This document shows, piece after piece, positions 11,249 to 23,345 of a DNA stretch of 64,000 nucleotides. The translations under genes and the position numbers were made by a program. The notes below the pieces were generated by a model. The model ran no database searches and was not told the origin of the DNA. It saw only the letters and a program-made list of their open reading frames with translations. The stretch is from contig CANNZV010002291.1 in assembly GCA_947561585.1 (NCBI GenBank), positions 144,364 to 208,363 on the forward strand, given 5' to 3'. Every line of letters begins with the position of its first letter. Position 1 is the first letter of the stretch. Source of the stretch: Caprella mutica. Its lineage: Eukaryota; Arthropoda; Malacostraca; Amphipoda; Caprellidae.

Positions 11249-11463
11249 AGGAGAACTTCTCTATGGTAAATTCTATATAGTGGATGTAGAACCCTGAGTT
11301 ATATAATTTTTCCGTATAGTGAACAAATTTTCTGTAGTCTGGTAAAAAATGGAAATTAATTTTCTAAAATTTATTGCAATTTTATGGCAGACTAAATGAA
11401 ATTTGTTCACTATACGTGATATTTCATTATTCAGGACTCTACATTCAGCATAGAGGAGTTCTG
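11249..11463. mobile_element. MITE with ~80-bp terminal inverted repeats (215 bp)
   Basis: The left arm (gagaacttctctatg ... gtatagtgaacaaatttt ... gtagtctg) pairs with the right arm (cagactaaatgaaattt ... gttcactatacg ... catagaggagttct) almost to the centre, so a transcript would form a long hairpin. A more diverged relative lies at 32546-32710. The 68-codon minus frame across it is incidental. Confidence 0.8.
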
Positions 11464-11802
11464 TGGACTGAATACACAATGACTTTCCTTCATGTACGTT
11501 CCACCCTGTATAGCCTATATTTGAATATTTTATGAAGATTCAAACAGTGCGAAACTCAGTTATGATCTACCAATCATAGTTAGGTCTGTACCATGTCATG
11601 TAGACATACATTTTTAATGCGATTTCGTGTCAGCGTGTTGATGGATGTGAACTATAGTACTCTTCCCATCAAGCTTGTCATTATGGCTAGAAAAAACATT
11701 AGTACAGGTAGTTAGTTAAATTGCGTTATAACATCACAAAAAAGTTAGTGAGGGACCATACAATATGAAACCTCATTGTAAGTTACATGGGTAACACATT
11801 TA

Positions 11803-12015
11803 ATAATATACTAAAAAAACCACCAATAGTTGTAAATATAGCTCACAGTGAAGAGTTAAAACAACCACCAATAGTTGTAAATAAAGTGCACAGTGAAGGG
11901 TTGAAACAACCACCAATAGTTGTAAATAAAGTGCACAGTGAAGGGTTGAAACAACCACCAACAGTTAAAAAGAAAATACACAGTAAAGAGTTTAGACAAC
12001 TATTAATATTATCCC
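11803..12015 (+). repeat. 45-bp tandem repeat (caaccaccaatagttgtaaa)
   Basis: Units start near 11816, 11861, 11906 and 11951. Because 45 is a multiple of three, one frame (11787-12023) stays open and repeats KQPPIVVNKVHSEGL. There is no signal peptide or domain, so I regard the frame as a by-product. A single related unit occurs at 38030-38085, just before the MTPAP-like exon. Confidence 0.85.
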
Positions 12016-12589
12016 AACTGTAAATCCTAGCAAGTTTATTTATTTCTATTCCTCATCACTTATCTCACCTGGAAGAGCAGGACTTGCCCAGGTAATAAGA
12101 AGTCACAGGCAATGCAAAGGTGAGATTGTGATCCACTCCGCATCGCAGGACAATATTATGTCGACAGAGAGAAAAAATTATGGCAATTGGGAGCTAGCAA
12201 ACACTTTTGTTTCCATTTAGTGTAAAATGTTTAATGCTATAGATTTGTGCTGAGGTAATAATATTAGTATTAGCTAATTGAGACAAGACTGAACACTATG
12301 TATTACTGCACACGTTTAAGTTTTATGGTTTACAAATTTCAAGAAATCACAACTAATGATTATACACGATATGAAATGGAATATAATTCGAATCGAACTG
12401 CATGTTCCGATTTATTGAAATTCGAAACATATGAATTCTAAGGTATATTCAAAATCAAAAATAAATCGAATTCCTTGTTGCTTATGAATAATGTACCAAG
12501 AATGATATTCGAATCTGTTTGATATATTCTAATATTATAAAATTCGGACGTAAATCGAATAATTCTGTGAAATTATTCTCGTAAGCTTA

Positions 12590-12745
12590 GGCCTAAATTA
12601 AATTCCTCATCATATTTTACTGTAGCTATTATTTGTGCTCTATGTAAGTAGAATTCCTCACAATATTCTAGATTATAATTTAAGTCCTAACACGAATTCC
12701 TCGTCAATATACCGTAAGTGTAAATTAATTCCTAGTTGTCATTTC
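12590..12745. repeat. Diverged ~50-60 bp repeat (gaattcctc)
   Basis: Four copies of 'aattcctc/aattccta' followed by 'atatt' at 12600, 12652, 12694 and 12729 with loosely similar spacing sequence. Confidence 0.45.
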
Positions 12746-14390
12746 TCCGCATTTCTACCACCATTGTTTGGTGCATATAAGAAGAAGAACTAACAGTGAA
12801 TGTAAGAAGATTAAATTTCCTTCAAACACTGACTCTAGCACCTCAAATCTCAGACTGTTTGTTTTACCTACAGACTCTGCTATATTTTAGCCTCACGATC
12901 AGAAATATCGGTAATTCTGTTGGTAATTTAGCTAGAGATGCAATAAAGAGAATCTCAAGTACGCAGTTGTTAATTAATGGAATAGTTTAGTTCAGATAAG
13001 CACCAGGTTAAGCTCATAGTTTTATATTTCCTGAAATTAAGGAAGAGAAGTTTTTGCGAGACATAAAAAGGATTAGGTTACTTATCCTGCATTAAATGAA
13101 CAGTGGAATTTAATACAGTTTAGAAATATGGTCATATTAAATCTATGAAGTATTCAGTTTAAACCTAATTGACAATCAGTATATATATTATAATCTTTTG
13201 AATTATGAAATTAACGAAATTTTCTTATACTCGCTCTCAAGCGTTATCATAATATTAGAGGTATTTTAGTATGAACTTTATGACCATATTTTTAATCTGA
13301 ACAATGGAATTTGAATAGGTTTAAATGAGAAAACATAAAACCGATATGGAAAATGATAATTCAGAGATAAAATATATATTAAAAATCAAATTATTACATA
13401 AATATAAAACTTATAAATTCAGAATTTAGAAAAAAAAAATTATTTTACAATTTGATTCGACGTCGACTCTCATCTTTTGATATGACATACAAAATTATTT
13501 AACATGAACTAAAAATAAAAGTTTGCGCTCTATCTCAATTAAATTTTTAAGAAAGAACTGGGGTGCATTGACCCTGAGTAAGAGATCATATTTTCACAGT
13601 GCAGTAACTCTTGCTGAAATAACTTGCTATATTCCTTTACTTTCTATTTGTGTAAGGTAGAGGGTTTTAAAAGTTACCTGGACAGATGAAGAAGCATATT
13701 TATGTGTCTCGTGTATCAACATGATAATATGTTGTTTTGGCGACCAGGAGGGGACTGATGACTTGAACATTTCGAAGCTCTTAGAATCTTCTACACTTGT
13801 GCGCTAACTTCTAAAACTAAAATGAAAATATCCGAATTTTGTATTCATATTTAGTGATTATTAATGTTAATTGAACAATTATTCTTATTAACTTATATAA
13901 TTAGTTTTCAATCTAGTTAAAGGTTATAATTAATATATTAGTTCAATTAAGTAACATTTGAATATTAAGAATAATGTTATTTCATATATAATGATATACA
14001 TGAAGACAAAATGATACAGAAATAAATCATAAAAAAATATTCTAAAATAGAATATCTTTCTTCACATACTTTTCATTGTAAATCAAATAATGAGAATTTT
14101 ATAAAAGAATTATATTTCTTCCAACCTTTACTTGAAAATAGGAAAACGTAACAAAAGGTTCTTGGACCAACATGAATCTTTTATAACCTGATTCTGCGTA
14201 TATGCTATTTCAAATTTTAGGGAGAAAAATATGTTCGTGTTATCAAAGATTAGATCTGGACAAACACTTCTGCCTAACTATTATTTTTACAAAAAGTTTA
14301 TCGCCACCATTTGGAAAGATTCTAGGACAAAGATTCTGCAAAGAACTCCAATGTCTAAAAACTGATAAAGTATATATTATTTCGTAATTG
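12746..14390. other. AT-rich stretch, no gene seen
   Basis: No supported exon or tandem array was found. Short frames at 12796-12990 and 14202-14387 are not backed by any motif. Confidence 0.4.
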
Positions 14391-14449
14391 AGGGGTGAAT
14401 GTGAATGGTAAGACCCCCACACCCCACAAACGGACCGCTAACCTACCCA

Positions 14450-14785
14450 TATACAATTATTCATTACTGGTTTTCGACCGGGGTTTTGACCAAGATCTCA
14501 AATGGGGGTTTCAACATAGGGTTTCAACCAAGGTTTTTCAACCGGGGTTTTTAACCAAGGGCTGCAACCGAGAGGTATTCAGCCGGGAGGTTATGAACCT
14601 GGAGTTTCATTTGGGAGGTTTTCAACCGGGAATTTCAACTGGGCACTTCAGCCAGGAGGTTTTCAACCGGATGGTTTCCAACCTAAATGTTCAACCGGAG
14701 GTTTCACTCTGGGATTTCAACCGAGAAGTTATTAACCGGGAGAGTTACAACCTGGAGGTTTTCAACCGGATATTTACTATCTATT
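14450..14785. repeat. ~15-16 bp minisatellite (ggttttcaaccggg)
   Basis: About twenty degenerate units alternate 'ggttt(t)caacc' with 'gggag/aagg'. The 145-codon plus-strand frame at 14395-14832 is a translation of this array. On the minus strand the array begins only a few bases after the stop codon of the exon at 14789-14947, so it would lie in that gene's 3' untranslated region. Confidence 0.8.
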
Positions 14786-14788
14786 GGC

Positions 14789-14947
14789 CTACTTCTCATC
14801 ATGCAAACTCTTCTTTGAGTCCTGAGTGCTGAAAGGAGTCCACATGATAGACTGTTGTTGCTGAGTTTTGTACAACAGGAGGGAACACACGAACGTTACC
14901 AGCATCACTGACAGGATGGTTATCATTGCCAGAATTCTTTTGGATAT
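14789..14947 (-). CDS. 3'-terminal coding exon with membrane anchor, gene unknown
   Basis: On the minus strand a good acceptor, cttatttcag, is followed by 52 codons and a TAG stop. The predicted segment has basic residues (SKR), a hydrophobic stretch of about 20 residues starting ILAMITILSVMLVTFV, then a short polar tail with QQQQ, MWTPFSTQD and a final charged SLHDEK. This is the pattern of a single-pass protein or last helix with a short cytosolic tail. Third codon positions are about 60% G/C although the surroundings are roughly one third G/C, which supports this frame. A second frame is also open (DIQKNSGNDNHPVSDAG ... EEFA, stop TGA) but has background third-position composition. Upstream exons would lie to the right on the minus strand; I could not identify them with confidence, and I do not recognise the family. 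Confidence 0.6.
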   Translation of the reverse strand: MSKRILAMITILSVMLVTFVCSLLLYKTQQQQSIMWTPFSTQDSKKSLHDEK

Positions 14948-15624
14948 CTGAAATAAGATATGGAAATTATGTCAGACACAGCCCATGAAATATAAATGTC
15001 AAGTCGCTAATTAAAATCTATGATTAAATGATCATCTATTTATGACGATAAATGATTTGACAATAATCTAATCACAGTTTATCATAGATTAGAAACAATT
15101 ATAGTTTATCATGTTTTGTCGGCACTCACGACAAGAATCAGAAAGAAAATGTCATAACCGAAATATAATACATTAAAATATCATCAAAATAAAAAATATC
15201 ATTCCATCTTTCATTATTTAAATTATTGGAATATCAGAGAATTCCTTAGTCATATCGTACGTAATATTTCAACGAGATCACGTTCATTCTTTTTATATTT
15301 CCGCTAAGTTATTGTTAACAATTTCTAAAGCTTATTGTAGTGTATCTAATGGAGACAATTGAAGTCGCTTTATGTATTTAGTAATAAGAGGATCTTCTTT
15401 AATTAATGAACTCCCCTTCGAGTTCCACAAGTCCAGAGGTGCAAAGAGAGGTTGTCTCAGCTTTGTCTGTTCTTAAAGAAGCGTTTAAGAGAAGATGATT
15501 TACTGAAGGAATCTCAAGCGCCATCCACACTATCAATCTTTTTTTGGTGCCACATTAATCGCAAACAAATAAAGTTTACGAAAACGAGGCGAGTGTCCGT
15601 ACATACTGAAATAGAGTGTTTGCA

Positions 15625-15910
15625 GTACAGACAGTAGTGACCAGTGTCCACAAAACAATAGTGTCAAGTATCCACACTACAATAGAGTGTTCACATAACA
15701 ATATAGTGTCCACACTACAATAGAGTGTTCACATTACATTAGAGTGTCCACATTACAATAGAGTGTCCACAGTAAAGTAGAATGCCCAGTGTCCATACTA
15801 CAATAGAGGGTCCTCAATACAATAGAGTGTCTGCACTACAGTAGATTACTGAAATAGAGTGTCCGCATTACAATAGTGCTCGCACTATACATTAGAGTAT
15901 CAAATGTCCA
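15625..15910. repeat. ~19-20 bp minisatellite (acaatagagtgtccacacta)
   Basis: About fourteen degenerate units of 'acaatagagtgtccacact' with variants gtgttcacat and gtgtccgcat. No gene. Confidence 0.8.
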
Positions 15911-15949
15911 CACAAAATACTCACATGTTGGTTGGTATTCAGAAATTAC

Positions 15950-16750
15950 TTTAAAGTGCTGAGCGACAGAAACAGGTTTTCTTTTCTCTAATTTTTATTT
16001 AGCCTCTGACTGCTTATTGGCTAGCAGTAATTATGGTGTAATTAAATACTAATTCAAACAGACAGGCCGAAGATCATTTCCGAGTTGAAAATTTATTGAG
16101 GAAGAAGTGAAAACTCGTGAAGTAATCATGCGTATGAAGGAGTTTTGAAATATTTAGCTACATGAACTTTCAGGTAAAGTGGTAATGTTCTTAGTATTGC
16201 TATAATTTTTAAATGAATATAATTCATATGTATTCAATGCGTCAAATCAACATAGCTATAAAAATTCCATTATTATTTTATTTTTTATACTGAGAGTATA
16301 CGTTATTTTTAACGGGCAATTACTCTAATGCATTTATTTTTTCATACTGCTTGCATATTGGTAATTATAGAGAAAAGATGTCACAGTTGTCTTTTTATTA
16401 ATCTATATTTTCAAACGATAATAAATAAAAATTGTTTGATTAATTTCTTATCTTTGTTCTATTGAGTCAAATAAATCAATAAACAATTAATGTATATTTT
16501 TATAACTAAATAATACCATAAATACTATGTACTAACTTAGTAAGGGTTAATCTATTTAATAATTGGATAAGTAATGTATAATAAAGACAATTAAATCATT
16601 GATTTCTCATTTGTTTATGAACGCATATGCTAAGATAATTGCATTAATTTGTAATATATCAGTAATTATATAATCAAAGACACAATCCAATTGAGAAGAA
16701 AATACTTGATTGGAAATTATCCTATGTTCATTAAAAAAATATTATAGTTT
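15950..16750. other. AT-rich stretch, no gene seen
   Basis: No open frame, repeat or inverted structure that I can support. Confidence 0.4.
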
Positions 16751-16756
16751 ATTTTT

Positions 16757-16818
16757 CGTGCGCGGAAAATTGCCACTGGGAAAACTGCCACTGGGAAGAT
16801 TGCCACTTGCAAAATATA
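16757..16818. repeat. 15-bp minisatellite (gaaaattgccactgg)
   Basis: Four units: ggaaaattgccactg, ggaaaactgccactg, ggaagattgccact and a partial tgcaaaat. It shares its layout with the arrays at 1-92 and 40130-40445 but not their inner letters. A matching inverted end was not found, possibly because of the nearby N gap. Confidence 0.7.
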
Positions 16819-17020
16819 TTCTTCACTCAAGTTAAATACAGTATAATACATTTAATTTTAATATAAAGTGTTCAAAACGAACACAATATCACAATATAAA
16901 TTGTTTCACCAATAAATATGACATACAATATAACTTATAATTGGTATCATAGATGGTGAAAAGTATAAAGATACCAATAATTGTATACACTTGTATCTAT
17001 GATGTATTATGGAGTGATAC

Positions 17021-17179
17021 NNNNNNNNNNNNNNNNNNNNNNNNNNNNNNNNNNNNNNNNNNNNNNNNNNNNNNNNNNNNNNNNNNNNNNNNNNNNNNNN
17101 NNNNNNNNNNNNNNNNNNNNNNNNNNNNNNNNNNNNNNNNNNNNNNNNNNNNNNNNNNNNNNNNNNNNNNNNNNNNNNN
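17021..17179. other. Assembly gap (159 N)
   Basis: Run of N. Frames reported through it are artefacts. Confidence 0.99.
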
Positions 17180-17574
17180 CTCTGTTTTAGATATTTTCCT
17201 TGATAAACTCTTTCATATATTAGAGCACATGTGTATTGTGTACGCTTATATTAGTTAAGCGAGAATATCATACTATTTATAGTTTTTACACATTCAAATT
17301 AATTTAGGGCACAAAGGATTAACCAAATCTAGGTTAGATACTCTATGGACCGTGAATAACAAACTATAGGTTATATAATAGATTCTCTATCATGTAATTC
17401 AGAACTATTCTTTGCAAGTTAACATAGTTCGAAAGTATAGATACAGACTCCTAACTTCTGATTGCTTCTACAATCAAAAAGTTGTGAATGATAGATTGTT
17501 CACAGTATGTTCAATTGTTCATATATAGCAGTTACCAATGATTAATGTGCTTTCTATAATTATGATCATACAGT

Positions 17575-17975
17575 CAGTGATAATACAATCGTTAACGATA
17601 GTTCTATAATTATCGTCACCTATCATTATCAATAGTTCTATTTATCGTTAACCTACCATCATCGATAGTTATAGTTATCGTTAGCTACCATCATCGATAC
17701 TTATAGTTATCGTTAGCTACCATTATCAATAGTTCTAGTTATCGTTATCGATAGTAATAGTTATCGTTAACGTTAGTTATATTTATCGTTATCAATAGTT
17801 ATAGTTATCGTTATCGATGTTTATCTACCATTATCGATAGTTCATCGTTTGCTACCATATTATTGATAGTTCATCGTTAGCTTCCATATTATAGATAGTT
17901 CATCGTTAGCTACCATTAACGATAGTTCTATTTATCGTTGTCTACCATCACAGATAGTTCTATTTATAGATGGTA
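17575..17975. repeat. ~30-bp repeat (tatcgttagctaccat..tcgatagtt)
   Basis: About thirteen diverged units containing 'gttatcgttagctacc' and 'atcgatagtt', the latter including the palindrome atcgat. Unit length varies from about 25 to 35 bp. Confidence 0.75.
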
Positions 17976-18323
17976 ATAATATGTTCGAGTTTAACTTTTT
18001 TCTCTAATTGCCTTTAGTTTATTATGGATGAGTTTCTTACTACAATTTAATGCATCTAGTCTCTGCAGACTAATTTATGATTGTTCAGTGTGAATAGAAA
18101 TGGTTATGGTTACTTCAATAATTATATAATATGGTGTTGCATGGAAATTTTATTATCACTGTGTGAAAACATCAATGATTATTCCATTACAATTAGAAAG
18201 GGTATATTTTGATACATTATCATGGATCGTTCTGAGGTAAATTGAAAATATGATGTATACAAGACCTTTTTCTCTCTGTCTGTAGCGGCGTCTGTCTGTC
18301 ACCCAGCTTAGTAAAGATCTAGG

Positions 18324-18625
18324 TGAATTGATTCCCAGTCACTTGATTCCCGGCCATTTGATTCCCAGTCATTCGATTCCCGGTAATTTGATTCCCGGTC
18401 ATTCAATCCCCGTACCATTTGATCCGCAGTCAATTGATGCCCAATATTTGATTCCCAGTCATTTGATTCTCAGTCACTTGATCCTCAGTCATTTCTTTCC
18501 CAGTGATTTGATCCCCGTTTATTTGATTCCCTCTCATTTGAGTCCTGGTCATTTGATAACCGGTCATTTATTGCAGGTCAATTGACCCCCGTACCATTTG
18601 ATCTTCAGTCAATTTATCTCTGGTC
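18324..18625. repeat. 15-16 bp minisatellite (ttgattcccggtcatt)
   Basis: Left end array of the element at 18324-19432, with unit variants gattcccagtcattt, gatccgcagtcaatt and ccccgtaccattt. Confidence 0.85.
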
Positions 18626-19432
18626 ATTTTATTTCAATTCACATTTCTCTCTTTTTAGACCAAGTAGACATTTGTTTATTGGTGTATTTATTAATAACAT
18701 AACATATAATATAAGTACAACCTTATAGTTGATTAAGTTTTAAAAAACTCAGCACTAATGGTAAAAACAGCTATATCAAGCTGTTTTTTTTCAATTAAAA
18801 TCGTTCAAATAAATAGGTTGCAAATTTACATTCGACATATTTCGCTCTTATTACAACTCGCACGTGTGTCAAGACAAAAAAGTGTTATCACTTTACGATA
18901 AATAATATATGTTTATTATTTAACCATTGAATTATTTCTAATCTACCACCTGCATAAGTTATGGCGAAAACAACTTAATTGGAAAATAACAACCAAAAAA
19001 ATAGCCGAGGTTACTTTTAAAATATTTTCAATTCCAGGAGAAGTAATTGCTAGCCATGTTCAACACTCATTTGACTGGTCGTAAGTACAGTTTGTTATAA
19101 GAGCGGGCTATGTAAAATTGAATTGATATATTAAAATAAACTAGAATAATTAATAGTGTAAATTATTTGCAATGAATTCCAAAAATGCGTCTGAAATAAT
19201 TATCCACTTGTTACTGTTGTTGCTGCAACCAATTCTAGCTATTTTAATTCATTTTTCCGGCAAATTTATCTATTTATTTATTATATGAATATTAGATTTC
19301 AATTTAATTCACAAATGAAGATCATGAAGAATAATTTGTGCTTTAAATATAAGCAGTAAATATAAAAACTGGCAATCAAATAACGAGGAAGCAATTGATC
19401 GGGGATCAAATGGTACGGGGATCAATTGATTG
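18324..19432. mobile_element. Foldback-like element with minisatellite ends (about 1.1 kb)
   Basis: The left side (18324-18625) is an array of about 18 units of 'gattcccggtcattt' type. The right side (19391-19432) reads gcaattgatcggggatcaaa and then ggtacggggatcaattgatt, the reverse complement of units seen on the left such as 'ccccgtaccatttgatc'. The 750 bp between are unique AT-rich sequence with no recognisable protein. Long inverted ends made of short direct repeats are the architecture of foldback (FB/Galileo-type) elements. Exact termini and target duplication are not resolved. The 85-codon frame at 18328-18585 is the array read through. Confidence 0.6.
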
Positions 19433-20185
19433 GCCGCCCTTAATAATACGCATGGCAAGCAGCTTGTAGTATGTGTATGAAATTATTTGGATATTGGTTA
19501 ATATACTGTATATAAATTTTATTTCATTTTATTTAGTTTCTAATATTGAAGTAAAAGCGGAGCGATGACAAAAAAAAATATTACATAGATTTAACTACCA
19601 TCAGTTAAATAGAATTAATGTTATGAAAATGCTGTAATTTTTGTCTGCACGCGTACACTAGCAATGCTAATAAACCATTAGGGAGTTAGAAGGTGTTCAT
19701 GCTTACATCCAAAGTAATCTCTGTAGATTGAACGTGTACTTCCCTAATCCTGACTAAATGTCTCTGCAAACAAGACGCACTATCTATATCCCTTAGTTAT
19801 CTCGATAGAGGGAGAGAAATCTCTCGAGAAATGAATTGGAGGTACAAATGGAGGGTAAGGATTCATTGCAGACGTTTGGTAACTGTATATTATCGCTTGT
19901 CTTACATCAGTGAGGTCGAACATTCGGATGATCGGTCCTTTCGCAGAAAAATCTTTCACCGAAAGCACTTTTGTCGCACGACACTTTTGCTGAAATTATA
20001 AAAAAAAACTGTATTTCACAAGATATATTGTTCTTGAGGTTAGGTTAGTGACTAACCCAAATCTGTTTCGATAGTGAAAAGATACTTCACTGTTTTACTA
20101 TGAGTAAAATATACCAACAAATTGTCATATTTTTAGTGAAGGGGTTGGGCGGTGTAAGTTTTTTTCGGAGAAAGAACCTAGAACC

Positions 20186-20335
20186 GAGCGTTCATGTCCC
20201 ACTCTGACTCAGTGGGATATATGCTCTGTGTGAACGAGTGGTTACTGGCAAGAGTCACCTGGCTGTGTTTAGGTCGGGATTTAGTACATATGGGCCCACT
20301 AGCTCAGTGACCTGAGAGATGTCTTTTCAGAATGG
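20186..20335. repeat. Dispersed repeat, copy 1 (SINE-like size)
   Basis: About 150 bp, starting gagcgttcatgtcccactct and ending gacctgagagatgtctttt, about 80% identical by eye to 44084-44237. No tail, target duplication or reliable Pol III boxes could be assigned, so the class is open. Confidence 0.7.
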
Positions 20336-21125
20336 AACGAATCAATTAAATTAATTACTCGATAATCATTAGGTTATCATCAAATGAAGCTTGGCGTTAA
20401 AATGTTCTCTCTAAAAATGAATAATTCTTAATGCTAATATTTTGATGCAATTTTTAAAAATAATAACTTATTGATATTTTTATCCAGTATTAAAATCACA
20501 CCTGGTAATTGAAGCTTTACCGTATATGCTTTGATATATTAGTACAATGGAATATTATTTCAAAAAAATTGATGATTAAAATGCAAAAGTATTTAGAAAA
20601 TATACAGTTTTTAAAACTCTGTCAAATGGAAAGGGTATAAAAGTATGAGAAATTATAACGTTAATCATGATATTATACTTTTATGGTATTGTATTTTTAT
20701 AGTATACCTATAAATTCTTTGATTAAATGTTTGTACAACTATAAGACAAAGCAAAAGTTAAATAAATAAAAGTGAAAAGGAAGTCCTGTTCCAATTTATA
20801 TAACAATTACTCAATTTTATAATTTTATAAGTAATTCATAAATAGTTTCTTTACCATTAATATATTTCTACTCATTCGTAAAAATGAATGATAGATTGTT
20901 AAAATATAAATAAATCTACGGAGGATGAGAACATTATTTTATTTACTTTATTAATAATTCCATATTCGATTACATTAGTGTGAATAAAAAAATAATTCCA
21001 ATAAACTAATGATACTGTTATACTAAATATTTATCTATCATAAAAAAGGTAATAGCTATAATGGATTCCATCTGCTAACGGTAATGCCATTCCCATTCTT
21101 TGAGTGAACGGAAATGAAATGATAT

Positions 21126-21339
21126 GGGGTAAGTTATGAATTGTCGGATGGTTGCACATCTTTGATGATCACTTGAGAAAAAGTACATGATTATAGTAAT
21201 TTGATTTAAATTTTATTTTCATCCATCATACCTGCTGGTATTATGGATACATGAATGTAAATTTAAAATAATATTATGTGAATAATATTATTAATAATAA
21301 TAATAAATGTGAAGCCATCCGACAATACGGTAGCTGCCC
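21126..21339. mobile_element. MITE of the gggtaagtt family (about 214 bp)
   Basis: Left end ggggtaagttatgaattgtc with ggatggttgcac pairs with the right end gtgaagccatccgacaatac. The same end motif occurs at 59730-59866 (complete) and at 35004 (one end only). Confidence 0.65.
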
Positions 21340-21865
21340 AAATAGTGATTAGATCAGTTTAATCAAATCAAATTCCATAAGTGAAACACTTTTCACGAGT
21401 CAATCCTATCTAATATAATTTCAATTATAAAACCAAATGTTATTCAAATAATTGAAGGGAATAAAAGATCCCACATGGCAGACATTAAAATAAATTACGT
21501 GTCTGAACAAACAGGAATTTTTCCTTTGATCTTTCGACTAAATTCGAGTGACCTCAATCCAACTGGAACTGTTGTAATCTCTTCAGAAGCTATGGCTGTA
21601 ATCATGAGCAAATTACAACAGCTCTAGTGTGGGTCATTCACAGGCTGGTTGTTCTTCAAAACTTGACGTCTGGTCGATTTAATGGAGTCTTTAAAGAGTC
21701 TCACGAAAGAGAAAATTAGACAAAATGTCAGGAAGAAGTCTAAGGCGAGTATCATTTGTAGACGGATTTTAAAGCTTAATTTCGCTGATTAGAATCATGA
21801 TTCTTAGCTAGCAAAATATAGAGGCATTAAGTTAAATAGGAGCTTTAGTCTTGCATACTCACCAA

Positions 21866-22855
21866 TCCATGTTTTATATTTTATTTACCAATTCATGTTT
21901 TTATATTTTATTTACCAATTCATGTTTTATATTTTATTTACCAAATCATGTTTTATATTTTATTTACCAATTCATGTTTTATATTTTATTTACCAATTCA
22001 TGTTTTATATTTTATTTACCAATTCATGTTTTATATTTTATTTACCAAATCATGTTTTATATTTTATCTACCAATTCATGTTTTATATTTAATTACCAAT
22101 TCATGTTTTATATTTTATTTACCAATTCATGTTTTATATTTTATTTACCAATTCATGTTTTATATTTTAATTACCAATTCATGTTTTATATTTTATTTAC
22201 CAAATCATGTTTTATATTTTATTTACCAATTCATGTTTTATATTTTATTTACCAAATCATGTTTTATATTTTATCTACCAATTCATGTTTTATATTTAAT
22301 TACCAATTCATGTTTTATATTTTATTTACCAATTCATGTTTTATATTTTATTTACCAATTCATGTTTTATATTTTATTTACCAATTCATGTTTTATATTT
22401 TATTTACCAAATCATGTTTTATATTTTATTTACCAATTCATGTTTTATATTTTATTTACCAATTCATGTTTTATATTTTATCTACCAATTCATGTTTTAT
22501 ATTTTATTTACCAATTCATGTTTTATATTTAATTACCAATTCATGTTTTATATTTTATTTACCAATTCATGTTTTATATTTTATTTACCAAATCATGTTT
22601 TATATTTTATCTACCAATTCATGTTTTATATTTAATTACCAATTCATGTTTTATATTTTATTTACCAATTCATGTTTTATATTTTATTTACCAAATCATG
22701 TTTTATATTTTATCTACCAATTCATGTTTTATATTTAATTACCAATTCATGTTTTATATTTTATTTACCAATTCATGTTTTATATTTAATTACCAATTCA
22801 TGTTTTATATTTTAATTACCAATTCATGTTTTATATTTTATTTACCAATACAAGT
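21866..22855. repeat. 26-bp minisatellite, about 38 copies
   Basis: Units read caattcatgttttatatttt then atttac, 24-26 bp each, with only three common variants (aaatcatg, tatctacc, taattacc). The variants recur together as blocks, for example near 22045-22095, 22253-22305, 22590-22640 and 22692-22742, which shows multi-unit amplification and recent homogenisation. Several long plus-strand frames (up to 295 codons) are translations of the array. Confidence 0.97.
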
Positions 22856-23345
22856 TAGATAATTTACTCACTAATTTATTTTTTACTCACCAATTCAAGT
22901 TGTTTTTAGCTTACATTTCAGGTATTTTACTCTTTATCTCAAGATTTTATCTACTTTACTCACTAACTCAAGATTTTATCTACTTTACTCACTAACTCAA
23001 GATTTTTTTCTATTACCCACAAATCTATTATTTTAAATTTTAACTCCCCAAATATTTTTTTACTCACCAATTCACTTTTTTTCAAAAACTAACTAACTTA
23101 ATTTTTTAACGCAAGTTATTCAAGTTTGATAATTTACTCCCCAATTATTGGAGTGTTTTTTTACTCACGTTCTTCAATTTAGATAATTTATTCACAAATT
23201 AAAGTTTTTCTTACTCACCAATTCACACTTTTCTTAGAATTGACCAACTTAATTTTTTTAATTAATGATCAAGTTATTCAACTCAGATTATTTACTCACA
23301 AATCAAAGTTTTATTTACTCACGTTATTGTTTAGTAAAACCATTA
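22856..23345. repeat. Diverged continuation of the 26-bp array
   Basis: Loosely repeated 'tttactcaccaattcaagtt' words continue to about 23330. This looks like the old, unhomogenised edge of the array. Confidence 0.6.

Noticed and set aside
14395..14832. 145-residue plus-strand protein
   Set aside because: Made of the ggttttcaaccggg array and antisense to the better-supported exon at 14789-14947.
16953..17258. 101-residue frame
   Set aside because: Mostly N; no real sequence.
21851..22738. 295-residue membrane-like protein
   Set aside because: It is the 26-bp minisatellite translated; other frames are open equally well and the unit is not a multiple of three throughout.
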